Shown one piece after another: positions 1 to 11,794 of a stretch of DNA of 64,000 nucleotides. Below the pieces are notes generated by a model, which was given only the letters and a program-made list of their open reading frames with translations, was not told the origin of the DNA and searched no databases. Every line of letters begins with the position of its first letter. The stretch's first letter is position 1. A program made the position numbers and the translations under genes. This DNA comes from Hyperoodon ampullatus (lineage: Eukaryota; Chordata; Mammalia; Artiodactyla; Ziphiidae): the NCBI GenBank assembly GCA_949752795.1, contig OX457068.1, positions 53,968,516 to 54,032,515 of the forward strand. Direction: 5' to 3'.

Positions 1-965
1 AGAATCCTTGCATTCCTGGGATAAACCCCACTTGATCATAGTGTATGATCCTTTTGATGTGTTGTTGGATTCTGTTTGCTAGTATTTTGTTGAGGATTTC
101 TGCATCTATATTCATCAGTGATATTGGCCTTTAGTTTTCTTTCTTGTGACATCTTTGTCTGGTTTTGTTATCAGAGTGATGGTGGCCTTGTAGAATGAGT
201 TTGGGAGTGTTCCTCCCTCTGTTATATTTTGGAAGAGTTTGAGAAGGATAGTCTTAGCTTTTCTCTAAATGTTTGACAATTCGCCTGCATAGCCATCTGG
301 TCCTGGGCTTTAGTTTTTAAAAAATTTTTAATCACAGTTTCAGTACTTGTAATTTGTTTATATTTTTTGTTTCTTCATGGTTCAGTCTCGGAAGGCTGTG
401 CGTTTCTAAGAATTTGTCAATTTCTTCCAGGTTGTCCATTTTATTGTCATATAATTGCTTTTAGTAATCTCTCATGATCCTTCGTATTTCTGCAGTGTCA
501 GTTGTTACTTCTTTTTCATTTCTAATTCTATTGATTTGAGTCATCTCCCTTTTTTTCTTGATGAGTCTGGCTAATTGTTTATCAATTTTGTTTATCTTCT
601 CAAAGAACCAGCTTTTAGTTTTATTGATCTTTGCTATCATTTCCTTCATTTCTTTTTCATTTATTTCTGATCTGGTTTTTATGATTTATTTCCTTCTGCT
701 AACTTTCGGGTTTTGTTGTTTTTCTTTTTCTAATTACTTTAGGTGTAAGCTTAGGTTGTGTGTTTGAGATTTTTCTTGTTCCTTGAGGTGAGATTGAATT
801 GCTATATACTTCCCCCTTAGAACTGCTTTTGCTGCATCCCATAGGTATTGAGTCTTCGTGTTTTCCTTTTCATTGCTTTCTAGGTATTTTTTCATTTCCT
901 CTTTGATTTCTTCAGTGATCTCTTAGTTATTTAGTAGCATATTATTTAGGTTTCATGTGTTTGTT
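1..965 (-). mobile_element. LINE-1, partial ORF2 (RT/linker region), cut by window edge
   Basis: Read on the minus strand this is L1 ORF2 from the end of the endonuclease/linker region into the reverse transcriptase. The same blocks, in the same order, recur at 20960-21950 and 37410-38420. The copy is 5'-truncated near 965, where the L1 match stops. Its 3' part lies beyond the window start, so no target-site duplication can be checked. Stops and frameshifts are frequent and the longest open stretch is about 60 codons, so it is dead. Its wording is closer to the L1 at 34954-42169 than to the one at 18239-23933. Confidence 0.9.
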
Positions 966-1012
966 AAAGGTTTGCATATTTTTTTGTTTTGTTTTTTAGG
1001 AGTCTTTTAAAT

Positions 1013-1090
1013 GTTATTCTTTTAATTTTTATACAAGTTTTATAGGTTACTCTCCATTTACAGTTATTACAAAATATTGGGTATATACCC
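1013..1090 (-). mobile_element. Short 3'-UTR fragment of an older L1
   Basis: This short piece resembles the L1 3'-UTR block seen more completely at 33290-33365 (a 'ctccattta-agttatta-aaaatattgg' pattern). It sits next to a T-rich tract at 975-1012. It is short and diverged, so the call is tentative. Confidence 0.4.
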
Positions 1091-1604
1091 AAAAATTTTC
1101 AAAGTAAGAGCTTTGGATTTTGCTGACATACTCTCATGTTTCTTAGATTTCTATTTAGTTATTTTTTCTCTCTAGCTTACTTGGTTTGCCTTTTTATTTT
1201 TCTTAGTTAAATTCTTGAGCCATTTATTTATACTTGCTCATTTTAGAAGATTACTATTGAAATTACATTGTTATTCATTTTAAAGTATTTTTTAATTTTC
1301 GTTTCCTTTTTCTTCTATAGGAAGAACTAATTTATTTCCAAATATCTAAATACATGGTTTGTCTAAAGTGAACTTTTTGTTTTTGTGTTTTTTTGAGTTA
1401 AGTTGCCTTTTGGAGTGAGGATGTAATTTGCATATTATTGATTCTTTGAAAAATTTTAGCCTTATTTGTTTGACTGAATAGCTGGTGAGTGGTTCCAAGG
1501 GTTCTATGCATATACTTTATCTGTCACTTTCAGATACATGCACACATACATATCTGTCACCTTGTCTGCTGATTTTTTAATTTTATTTTTCAAATTAACA
1601 TACT
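1091..1604. other. AT-rich sequence, nothing recognised
   Basis: No repeat family, gene or structured element could be recognised here. The stretch is T-rich and has no open frame of note. Confidence 0.4.
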
Positions 1605-2640
1605 GAAAGTTTTGTTATCTTTTGGTGTTAAATTCAACGATTTTAAATTATGTATAGATTCATATTCATATACCACCAGAATCAGGATGCAGAATAGTTG
1701 TATTGTTCCTCAGAACTCTCTCATGCTGTCACTTTATAGTCATGTCTTCTCCAAATCTGTAACTTCTGGTTGCTATTGCTCTGTTCTCTGTCATTGTGGT
1801 CTTTCCTATTTCAGAATGTCACATAAATGGAATTATATAGTATGTAACTTTTTGAGATTTACTTATTTTATTCAATATGATGCCTTTGAGCTGTGTCCAA
1901 GCTTTTAAATATATCAGTAGTTTGTATACTATATCTATAGTAATTTTTAGTGATTATACTACAGTTGGCCTATCCATTAACTTACTGAAGAGCACTTGAG
2001 TTGTTTCCAGTTTTAGGTGATTATGAATAATGCTGTTATAAACATTCATGCAGTCTTTATCTCTAGGTACATACTCTGGAGTCGATAGCTGGATCATATG
2101 CCAAATGGCTTTCCAGAGTCATATTCTATTTTGTATTCACACAACAACATATGATGGCTGCCAGTTTCTTTACATCCTTTCCAGCTCTTGTTATTATCAG
2201 TATTTTTTGTTTAAACCTTCCTAATAGATGTGCAGTGGTATCTCATGATGGTATTAATTTACATGTCTTTAACAGCTATTGAGTTTGACACCTTTTTATG
2301 TGGTTACTCACCTTTTGTATACACTCCTTGGTGAAAGGTCTGTTCAAGACTTTTACCCAGTTTCTCTTTGGGTTGTTTGTTTTCTGACTGTCAAGTTTTG
2401 AGAGTACTTTATATATTCCAGATGCAAGTCCTTTCTGCATATGAGATTTGCAAATAGTTTCTCCTAATCTTTAATTTGCTTTCTCATTCTCTTATTAGTG
2501 TTTTTCTCAAAGCAATATGTTTAAATGTAATGAAATCCATTTTATATATTTCTGGTGGGTTTGCTTATGGAATGTGCTTTTGGTGTCACATTTAAGAAAC
2601 TTTGTCTATCCTGAGATCATGAAATTTTTCTCTTTACATA
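1605..2640 (-). mobile_element. Ancient L1M fragment (3'-UTR and ORF2 C-terminus)
   Basis: Read on -, the blocks follow the order of the mammalian-wide L1M 3' end: the ORF2 C-terminal segment (about 2640 down to 2050), then the 3'-UTR (about 2050 down to 1605). On + the landmarks are the 'cataaatgg-aattatatag' block at 1822, 'gttgtttccag' near 2001, 'tgctgttataaacattc' near 2031 and 'ctttatatattccaga' near 2408. Divergence is much higher than in the younger L1s of this window and no frame survives. The left and right limits are approximate. Confidence 0.7.
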
Positions 2641-3270
2641 CTCTTTCACATAATTTATCAAATTATCTATCCTACATGCTGAATGTTGTCTTTAGTGCTA
2701 TTTTTGAAACTACTGACTCTATCTTCTACCAGGTCTAGTCTACAATTATCATATCAGGTGCATTTTTATTTAAAATACTATATTTTTTACTTCCAAACTT
2801 ATGAACTAGTTCTTTTTCCTATACCTCTGATCTTATTTTCAGTTTCTGTGTGCTTTCATAATTTTTTTCAAATAAATGGCATAGTGTCATTATGTTTTGA
2901 TCATCTTCAGCATACTAAACGAAGACTAACAGCAGACTGAAAAACTTAAATGTTTATCAAATAGTAAAATGCTTTTAATCTGTAATGAATATTTTGTAAT
3001 ATTAATTGTGCTGATTGGCATATTTACTGTTTGAATTTTTAATCTGTTTTTGGAATTTTGATTTGTATGCTCATTTAGAGTGGAAGATTTTGGTTTGTTT
3101 GCTCAAGATTTGTTTTGTATTGTATGATGTTTCTCTGAAAAAAAGCAAGAAGTTTTTGGTTAGTTGGGTACATTTACACCTTAAGCTTATAAGGCAAAAT
3201 TATGTAATTTACATATATTTCAGTGGTTTTGCTCTGCATCGGTATTGATAATTTTGCATATTTACTCACA
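2641..3270. other. AT-rich sequence, nothing recognised
   Basis: This could be a further decayed continuation of the L1M fragment to its left, but I cannot follow the match past about 2640. No gene is supported. Confidence 0.4.
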
Positions 3271-5214
3271 GACCCAAAGATCAGCTCAATTCAGTTCAGT
3301 GTCATACAGCTATTACTTTCTGCCATCGTCCTAGTCTTATAGCTTTGGCAAAAGAGTAATTCCATAAAGTAATCTAGGAATTATTTTTTTAAATCTATCT
3401 ACAGGAAAAAAATGCCACTGTAGCACAAAGAATGGACCCACACCCAATCCTGTCTGGAGTACTTCTACTCCCTTTTATGCCATGGTAGCTGAACACTTGG
3501 ATTCCACAGTTTGTTTCTGTCATCAGAAACAGCAGACCTGAAAGGACATTTGACTAATAGCTTTTCATTTTTATTCTCATGGGTTCTCTTTCTGTAAGTT
3601 CATTACCATTTTTTATATGTATGGAGTTGAAAAGGGCTGACAGAGTGAACTTGAGGAGCCATCATGAATGGAAATACTTTGTTCCCTCCACACATCTCTA
3701 CCAGGTTTTGGAATAAAAACTTGGTTTGAGGAAATGTTTCACCAGTGACTTCTAACTGAGCCATCCAGTTCAGACATTCTGGAACAATGTCATCTGACCA
3801 CCACACAGAATATTCAACCATCTTGACTATTACTGGTATCATTTCCTACATCGCTTCCTTTTTTGGAAAATAAAGCTACTTGCCCTTCTTCCTGAAATCC
3901 CCTGTTCCTAACACACTCAAATATTTAAATTATCTTGCATTTAGAGGGAGACTTTTTTTCTCATTCCCATGAAACATTCCATTGCTAACAGAGAGGGTGA
4001 CAAGGCAGCTGACACAATGGTTATTACTTTGAGCAGTTTCTAAACAATGTCATTTTGCTGCCCTTCCACTTTCAGTGAAATTATAGGGCGCTTTCTTCTT
4101 TGTGGAACAATGGAGTTCAGCTCCCACACCCAGAGTCCTGAAAGGATTCCATACATCCTAAACCTAAGCATTAATACAATTATCATTGAAGATGTCAATT
4201 CAGACACTCACATCTTCACTGGTTCATCTTGGCATGCCAGAAAAATGAAGAGTAGAGTTATAAACCTTAGTCTGGATATGCATTGTATGTGTGTGTGTAT
4301 AAAATATGTATATATGTGTAATATTTATATATAAGATATGTATATATGTAGGTATCTAAATATGTGCATAAAATATGTGTATAATATCCTGCACATTTGA
4401 AATGCATCCTGGGTAAATAAGAGCAATATTTATAGAAGTGTGTGGTGACAGATCAGCTGTGAATCTGAACTGGGAGCTGATAAATTCTCATTACCTTCAT
4501 CTACCTGACAAATGAAATGACATGCTAAGCAGCTGCTGAAAATTCAGTCAGATACCTGCAAGTAGTAAGCATCCCATGTGAAAAGTGGACAGGTTTGGAC
4601 ATCTTGGACTGGAATCACACAGAATGGAAAATAAAGGAGAAGCTTTCTCCCTCCCCAGAATCTGCTAGTTTATTTGAGATAGGGGCATTTTTAATTTCTG
4701 TCACCACTATGCCAATTCAAACCACTCTAATTTTCTTCCCATTCCCAGTCCAGAGAGAAAATAATCTCTGAATTTTCCTAACCTTGATATTCCCATTAAT
4801 CCCTCTCCTAAGACTCTACCTAATGCACAGGATTGTGTCTGCTAGAGAGCACAAATCACCAATATGGAGAGCACACACCCAAGATGGAGTGATGTGACAA
4901 TCTATTGAGGAGTGGGAGGAAACTACAAAAATTACCCCTAATATTTTTGCCTTATTCTTTTAATTCTCTGTATTTGTGAATATTTTTTCAATGTTTATGA
5001 CATATTAAAATAATTGTACATGATATCATTATAATTGATAAATATTGTATAGATTTCATATTATATATTATCACATATAATAAGCAAGTAAATATATAAT
5101 AAACAATAAAAATGTTATATTATTATACATAATATAAATAGTAGGAGTACATGCTCATTTTTTAAATGATAGGAATGTGTCATTCAAAAACATTTCAAGA
5201 GAACTGTTCCAGAG
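3271..5214. other. Unclassified sequence with low-complexity patches
   Basis: No gene or repeat family is recognised. A TG/TA-rich microsatellite lies at 4284-4390 and a very AT-rich patch at about 4960-5160. A 79-codon open frame on - (3603-3842) has no recognisable domain and is treated as chance. Confidence 0.4.
4284..4390. repeat. Imperfect (TG)n/(TA)n microsatellite
   Basis: Runs of alternating TG and TA with interruptions are seen directly, including a short pure TG run at about 4289-4298 and several 'tatgtata' units. Confidence 0.8.
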
Positions 5215-5378
5215 CAGTTCTTTTCAAACTTGAATATATATACAAACCATCTGGGGATTTTGTAAAAAGCATATTGAGATTCAGTAGGTCTGGAATGGGA
5301 TTAGGAAATTTGTGTTTTTGACATACTCCCAGGTGACACTGATGCTGCTACTCCTTAGATTACACTTAGAATAACAAA
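5215..5378 (-). mobile_element. hAT-Charlie-type relic (MER20-like)
   Basis: The stretch carries the order of blocks I know from MER20-like non-autonomous hAT elements: a 'cagttcttttcaaac' end, 'gattcagtaggtctgg' at about 5279, then 'ctcccaggtgacactgatgc' at about 5327. It is diverged and its right terminal repeat is blurred. The family name rests on memory of the consensus. Confidence 0.6.
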
Positions 5379-5559
5379 GCATAAGTATGATTTAGTGACC
5401 TCCTTTGAGTAATCCCTTCCCCCAATTTCTCCCTCTGGGAAAGTAAAGATACTTGGAAACTCCTTCTATGTTAAAACTTCTTTTTGGAGGACAAAGATAT
5501 TGCTTTCTGTTTGTTCTGTTTGTTTGGTTTGGTTTTAATTCAAGTCTCCCTGGATAGGT

Positions 5560-5880
5560 AGAGATATATAGGTATGCCAAGGTTGGGATCCTCTGGAAAT
5601 AAACTCTGAGACAATGATTGGCAAACATGAAATTTATTGGATTGTGCTTTCAGGAGATACAGTTGTAGGATGTACATCAATCAGTCACTAGATATGTCTC
5701 TGAGATGAGAAAGTACTCTTGCATGAGATGGTTCTCTTCAGCAGTGGGAAATTCCAAGAGACCTATAAGCTGAGGACTGTCAACAGCCAACACTCCCAGA
5801 AGCTGGAGAAATGAGGGTCTCTGTCTTAAATGGTAGAGATGTGGGCAGCACACCATAGTATTCACTATAATTTATGCTAA
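5560..5880 (-). repeat. LTR-like segment, copy 1, next to ERV-L-like remnant
   Basis: About 180 bp here (5690-5875) align colinearly, with many mismatches and gaps, to 6945-7130. Shared blocks include 'ctgtca-c-gccaaca-tccca' and 'gagctgt/caccata-ta-t' near the right end. In minus-strand orientation the segment follows the dUTPase remnant at 6100-6260, which is where a 3' LTR or the 3' end of the internal region would be expected. The LTR family is not identified, and no TG...CA boundary could be fixed. Confidence 0.35.
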
Positions 5881-6600
5881 TTAAGCCCTTGCTACACTCA
5901 GATACATTTTGTACAATGAGCTCCTCTAGGATTCTGATGGAACCTTTTCCTGTGGAAATGTAAGATACAGTTTAGTGGGATGTGCTGGAAGTCCATTACT
6001 AATGGTCTTAAATTGCCATGGATACTTGTCAAAGTTGACCCAAGTGACACCAAGAAGTTTCTAAGTGAATGATCTGTGTATCCAACACATTCTTTTCTGG
6101 ATAGTGTAACAGCAGTCCTATCTATTCCTGATAATCAGGATCCATAACCCTTGCCTGCTTTCCTGCTCGTCTCATGAAACAATGAAGCTGAAGTGATGGG
6201 GTGGAAACTGTAGCTTAAAGTTTAATGGTCTTTATGCTTTTTACCCTGGTAGAAGACTTCCCTTTTTGGGAACTAGGACCTCTAATCTTATGGAGCCCCA
6301 CATTTTGAAGGTGAGAAACACAAATTTCCCAAGTCACTGAAACTGTTAATAAGTGGTTCCCTCCTAGCTCTACATCTTGAATTCTATACCCATGATATAA
6401 ACTACTTGAATCCTTGATTTGTCCTAGAAGATGGCACATCTCCTTCACAGGGTATTATTACCCAGCTGGTACCTCAGTTGCAACTTGTTCTAGCAGTCTG
6501 GCATCATCTGGATGGCATGGAAATGATAGGACCAACAGATCCCATCTATGGTCATGTATATGTTGTCACACCTTCTTTGTTCTAAAAAGGCCCCCTTGAC
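5881..6600 (-). pseudogene. ERV-L-like pol remnant with dUTPase motifs (broken)
   Basis: The minus strand shows two blocks resembling the dUTPase at the C-terminal end of ERV-L pol. One block, near 6184-6216, has the 'F-PP-HHF' pattern. The other, near 6130-6165, reads V-M-D-P-D-Y-Q-E, then a stop codon, then I-G-L-L-L-H. The two blocks lie in different frames, so at least one frameshift and one stop separate them and the remnant cannot be functional. A 77-codon open stretch (6215-6448) precedes them. ERV-L elements are known to carry dUTPase in this position. The assignment of the remainder (5881-6100, 6450-6600) is by position only. Confidence 0.5.
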
Positions 6601-6899
6601 CTAAGGCAGAGTTTTGCAGGATACAGTCCTTTGTTGTGGTACTAAGAACAATTCAGGAAGTAAGTTCTGAGATATAAATTATATATCGGTTCTGCCAGGC
6701 AAGAAAAGCAAACCTATATCTGAAGATATTTCAATTCCAGTGTTCCAGAAACTACTCTTATGAGAGATTAAAGGATGCAGAATTGGGTTGAGGATGAAGA
6801 TAACTTTGATACTTACACAACAAAGGCATTAGGACAATTCTATGAGAGCTCTTGACCTGGAATGGCCTTTTAGAATTCTTCCACTTGGAGACAAGGAAG

Positions 6900-7130
6900 C
6901 CATTGTTTTATATACTCATGTGAACAGGTTGCTGAATGTGGGATGTTCTAGAGAAAGAGTGTGATTTTGGTCAAGGTGACTCCCTTCAAGTCAAGGTGAT
7001 TCCCATAGAAGAATTCACCTGAGAGCTGTCAGCTGCCAACATTCCCACAACTTGTAAGAAATAGTTCTTTGTTCTTTCAAAGGGGTGAGAAGATCTGAGC
7101 TGTATACTACAGTATCACAGCCTCCACTAC
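6900..7130 (-). repeat. LTR-like segment, copy 2
   Basis: This is the partner of the segment at 5690-5875, in the same orientation. It begins near 'agaaagagtgtga' (6953) and runs through the 'gctgccaacattccc' block at 7028. If both are LTR-derived, the internal region between them is only about 1.1 kb, so most of the provirus would have been lost. Confidence 0.3.
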
Positions 7131-9282
7131 AAAATACATAGATATATTTCCTCCCTGCTCTATAAAATGAATATGATCAGTTCCTTTTCAATGAGGACAG
7201 ATAAGTTTTCAGCAAAAATTGTCAGGTACGTTGTACATATATGATGTAATGGTAGGAAACAAAACAAAGTAAGATCTCTGGAGGTAGAAATCACTAATAG
7301 AGAGATCAGTACAATTGAGAGGAGAAAATGTGAAAGTACTGAAGACTCCAGTAGTTAGTTCCCAGTTTGACACCCATTCGGTGGTACCTCTTCCAAATTC
7401 CTGGAAGGATCATCTTCGTGCATCAGTTCTCGTGGACCGAGAACACTGTACCACACTGAAGAAGGATGCTAAGAGAGAGTGATGGAGTATTACACAATCT
7501 AATGTCTACAATCTAGTGTTACAGATTGGACTCTGGTAAAAAGGAAACTAATGAAAATGCATAATTCTCAGAGCATAGTCTTCAGTGCCCTGTGGTGGTT
7601 GGGAATGCTACCCGTATTAGCCCAGTTCTCTGCTCAATTTGGCCAGTCTCTCACTGGCTCTCAGTTAACCTTCACTGAGACACTGATGACAGCTTAAGTT
7701 ATGTCCACTTCCTGGGAATTTCTGCAAAATATGGTCTTTTCTATTTATCTTTCTATAGCTCTTTATCAAGCATGCACACATGATCTCAAAGTAATTTCAT
7801 GTAGTAGATAGTATCTTTGTTTTTTTCAGACACATGGGATAAGATGTTATATATACAGATGTTACATTTTGTCTTTACCTTTAACCTACTGTGTAACACT
7901 GTTTACATGATACAGCCCCTCAGAGTCTTAGTTTTCTTGTTCATAATGTGGCAAAAAATTATCTAAATAATGAAAATAAAGATTTAACAACACTAATGTC
8001 CATTCTATAATTTGTACTTGATGATTTTCAACTATTATTTAAAACCATTTCTGGCCTTAACATTTCTTTCTAATGTACTTGGAGGCAAAGTATGCAATAT
8101 TGTTAAATTGTGTCAACTGAGAATAAATGAATCTAGCACAATTATGTTAATCAAGTTCATGAGTGCTTCTAAGCACATATTTTTATAATTATTTTGGCTG
8201 TTCACAAATGTTATGTTCACCTTTTCCTTTTCTTTTCCTATATTTCAAGAAGCTAAAGTTTTCAGGGAACTGAATGCCAGATAAGTCAATCCTTTCTCTC
8301 ACTTATTCTCAGCACTGTCACTGCATAGAAGACATTTAACCTTTCATGTTTCAATTTCTTTATCCACAAACTAGAGGCCATCATCCTGACCTGCATCATC
8401 AAAAAGCAATTTCTATTAGCAAATTAATGACTGTTGAGGCAGCTATCAAGGCTGAGCATCCTTCATATTAGATCAGCTTTCAATTACCAAACAGAAAGTG
8501 AGCTGTTCCAGGAAGCCCTGATGGGAACACACGTTTACATTTTTCCTTTCTGCCTGTGAAGGAAAAGTACTGGTTAAAAAGAAGAGGGAATGGCAGGGGG
8601 AGGAGAAGGGCAGGGAGGAGAGGAGATAAACCAGTTCAAGGTTGTATTTCCCTGACTTCATTCCTGCAATGTCGGCCCCACCCTTTATGACAAGGTCTAG
8701 GGAAGATATAGTTTATGATGTGCTTCAAGTGTGATAAAGAACCTGAGAGGTGAGCCCAGGAAGGGTTAGGTGTCCTTGAGGACCGGATGGGCTTGAGTAC
8801 TCTGTGAGGATGGATGTTATTAAATTGAATTATTATTATTAGCACTTAGACAATGTGGAGAGGAAAAGAGGAGAATGAAGAGAGCTAAATTAAAACTGTG
8901 GATGAACTACATTGTGAGAGAACTTGGAGAGCTGAAGCTGACCTGTAAATATGGCACAGACAACCCAGGGAGGGCTGGCTATTGAGTAGGCATTCCTTAA
9001 TCCCACAAGAAATGAGTTTTACCAGGACATTTTTTCTGAAAGTTTCTAGATATGCCTCTTCTGTGGTTTCACTGAGAACCGAAGTTGTAACTAAATAGGA
9101 TTGTTATTTGGCTCTTTGAGTAACCTCTGTTCAATTCAAAATGGATTCTTCTATTCTGTTCCCCTTTATTTGCCCATATTATTCCAGCTTCCACAGTACC
9201 TTTGTGCTTTTCTGATCCAATTCCTATTCTCCCCACCTTTCATGGGCCAGTTTTGAAATTGCAGTCATAATTTTTATTGGGA
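7131..9282. other. Unclassified sequence
   Basis: No gene, exon or repeat family is recognised. A purine-rich patch (8575-8630) and ordinary AT-rich sequence are present. Short open frames at 8473-8845 on - have no recognisable domain. Confidence 0.4.
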
Positions 9283-9500
9283 GTAGTTAACATTTATGAA
9301 GCACTTACCATGTGCAAGGCACTGTGCTAAGCATTTGCTATTTGTTGTATCTTCATGTGTGCCCTGAGAGGTAGGTTTCATTGACCTAACTTCACACTTG
9401 AGAAGCTTACCTTAGAGAGGTATAGTAGTTTGAACCCAGGGCTCATAGTAAGTGTCAGAAGTGAGACTCAATCCTGATTCCATCTGACTCCAAACCTTGT
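9283..9500 (-). mobile_element. MIR SINE
   Basis: On + it reads in the reverse order of the MIR consensus: 'catgtgcaaggcactgtgct' at about 9310, 'tgagaggtaggt' near 9365, 'tgaacccaggg' near 9432 and a 'ctgactccaaac' block at the end. This is the minus-strand orientation of a mammalian-wide MIR. It covers most of the element and is diverged. Confidence 0.8.
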
Positions 9501-10014
9501 TATCTTCATGAGGCCTGAGAAGATACCTCTAATCTCTACTGACTTGCCAGTCCTACCAGCTGCTTTTCATTTCTGTTGATTTACCTAGGAGCACAAATCA
9601 AAGAAATAGGAGGAATTGGGAAAAGTCATTACTCCCTTGAGCAGAATTATTATCCTGAGGATTATCTTGTAGTTGATCTTGATGAACAAAGAAAAAGTAA
9701 TTAAACCACCAATAGAAGAGAGCTTGAGACCAGAAAAAAAAAAAAGATATTTAGTATACATGAGGAAATACTGAGCAATTTTCCCATAATGATACCAGAC
9801 GATCTATTTAGAATATCATTCATGTCCCATGGGGCATGCAGTGATGTATATTATTTGATCTATCAGCAGCAGTCAACTATTAAAAGATCCCTCCTCTTCG
9901 AAATACCATTTTTTCTTCAGTTTCCACATTGGGAGCACATTGTCCTCCTACTAGGGTTTTCTTTTGCTTCATTAGCCTCTATCTCCCCAGGCTTCTGTGC
10001 CTCTTCTAGATCTT
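9501..10014. other. Unclassified sequence
   Basis: Nothing recognised. An open frame of 126 codons (9789-10169, +) starts here and runs into L2. It lacks any domain and is considered fortuitous. Confidence 0.4.
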
Positions 10015-11330
10015 TAAGTTTGGTGTACTCCAGGATCTTTCCTTGGTACCCTCCTCATCTCCATTCACTCTTCCTGGGTGACATGGGTGATCTTCTTTAT
10101 TCTCAGAGCTCCACTTTGCATCTCTACAACAATCTGCAAATACTTCATCTCTATCCTGGGTTTCCCTAACTCCAGTTTAGATTATCCAACTAATATTTTA
10201 AAATTCTACATGAATGCCTAATAGCCATCTCAAATTAAACCTGGCCAAAACAGAAAAAGGCAACTCCTAATTTTTCATGAAAAAAAAAAATTCCCCAGAT
10301 CAAGACTTCCTCATCTTTGTTGGAGAAAAAAAACCGTCCATCTACTCAATTGTACAAGTAGGGAATCTAGGGGTTATCCTTGCTGCCTCTCTTTTACTCA
10401 ACCCACTATGCCTCCTCTAATGAGTCTCATCAATTGTTCCTCCAAAACATTTCTCAAATTGGTTCACTTCTCTAAATATCCACTGTCATTCTAATTCAAG
10501 GATTAATAATCTTTTACCTGGACTCTCAAAATAAACATCTACTGGCCGCCAGCTTCTCCACATGTCCATGTTCAAGTCATCCTCCAAAATGCCAGCAAAT
10601 GGACTTTTTAAAGGAGTAATCCAGGTTTTGCCACTCATCTGCTCAAACTGTTCTCAGGATATGCCGTTCCATTTGGGCAAATACTCACTCCCTGACCCTG
10701 GCCCACAAAGCTCTGAGTGTGGTGACCCTCATCTCTTATCATTCTTCCTCTTCCTATTAGGACTCAGTCATTTTGGTCCTTTTTTTTTCTTCCTTACACA
10801 ACCCAAACTCATTCTTTTTTTGTTTTGTTTTGTTTTGTTTTTTTAATGATATGTTTTCACTTATTTTTCATTTGGAGAAAAAAATAACTTTCTTTCCAAA
10901 AGTCTGAAAGTATGTCTTTAAAGTATCTTAGATTTTCTTTTTATTTTTCTTTTATTAGTCAACAATTTTATACATGTTAGTGTATATATGTCAATCCCAC
11001 CTTAGGTCTATCTCCTCTGCCTAGAATGTTTTCCCACCTGACCTTCACAGGGCTTTATATGGCCTCTTATTCCCTTATCATCTTAAACGTCACCTCCCAG
11101 GGGAACTAAATTAGCTTTCAAGTCACCATGATATCAACCTGTTTTATTTATCTGAAGAGCATGCATCTTCACCTACTCTATTCATGTTTATTTTCTTTCT
11201 ATCTCTTCTCTTTTGGTTAGGATGTTAATTTATGAAAAGAAACTTTGTCCATTTTCATACTAGTGATTACACAATGTTTAGTACATAGCAGACACTCAGT
11301 AGATTTTGTTGAAATAAAGAAAAAAAGAAA
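10015..11330 (+). mobile_element. LINE-2 (L2) copy, RT tail to 3' end, interrupted
   Basis: Block order follows L2 on +. A remnant of the late reverse-transcriptase ORF (about 10065-10540) includes 'tagccatctcaaattaaacc' near 10222 and 'gggttatccttgctgcctct' near 10371. The 3' part follows: 'ggttttgccactcatctgct' at 10624, 'cctctgcctagaatg' near 11013, and the terminal block with 'tagtacatagcagacactca' at about 11279. The L2 is split by an L1 3'-end insertion at 10814-11000. It is too diverged to code. Confidence 0.7.
10814..11000 (-). mobile_element. Very short L1 3' end, inserted in L2
   Basis: 10936-11000 matches the L1 3'-UTR type seen at 18450-18530 ('tattagtca-caattttata' and 'gtatatatgtcaatccca' blocks). 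A T/TTTTG-rich tail lies at 10814-10844. The 91 bp between them (10845-10935) do not match L1. Either the copy carries transduced flank or two events occurred. No clear target-site duplication was found. Confidence 0.6.
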
Positions 11331-11794
11331 ATAGAAGAAAAGAAGGAACAGAAAAATAGTGATCATCTATACCAATACACTGAGTTCTTATTGTCTAGAG
11401 AAAGAATCTGAAATTTGACATAACATGTAAATGCAGTGATGAAACTGTCACTGAAATTTAGTGAGGCCAGACAAATGATTAGGAGATAACAAATGAAGGT
11501 TAAGCCTTAAAAAAATAAAAAGCTGTTTAAGTAAAGACATGAGGAAATAATGTAATCAGAGAAACTATTCTATGCCTGAACAGAAATCCTCAAACTTGTC
11601 TGATGTAGTACAGTGAAAAGCACTTCGGTGATTAAGTAAAAAAGAAAAACAAAGTGAAACAATTGTGAGAAGATACTATACAGAAAATCACTAGATAAAA
11701 TATATTGTTATAGTTCTTCTAAAATATATCACAACAATGACACACAACGAAGTTAAAATGTAGGAGTGAGAGGCAGACAGGGAGCTTTTTAAAT
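11331..11794. other. Unclassified sequence
   Basis: No feature recognised. The stretch begins with an A-rich tract (about 11318-11340) that may be the end of the preceding L2 or a later tail. Confidence 0.4.

Noticed and set aside
3603..3842. 79-codon open frame on - with fairly balanced composition
   Set aside because: I could not relate it to any family and saw no splice-site context. It remains a chance frame unless a homology search shows otherwise.
9789..10169. 126-codon open frame on + as a possible gene
   Set aside because: No domain or signal is recognised, its second half lies in an L2 relic, and frames of this length are expected by chance in T-rich DNA.
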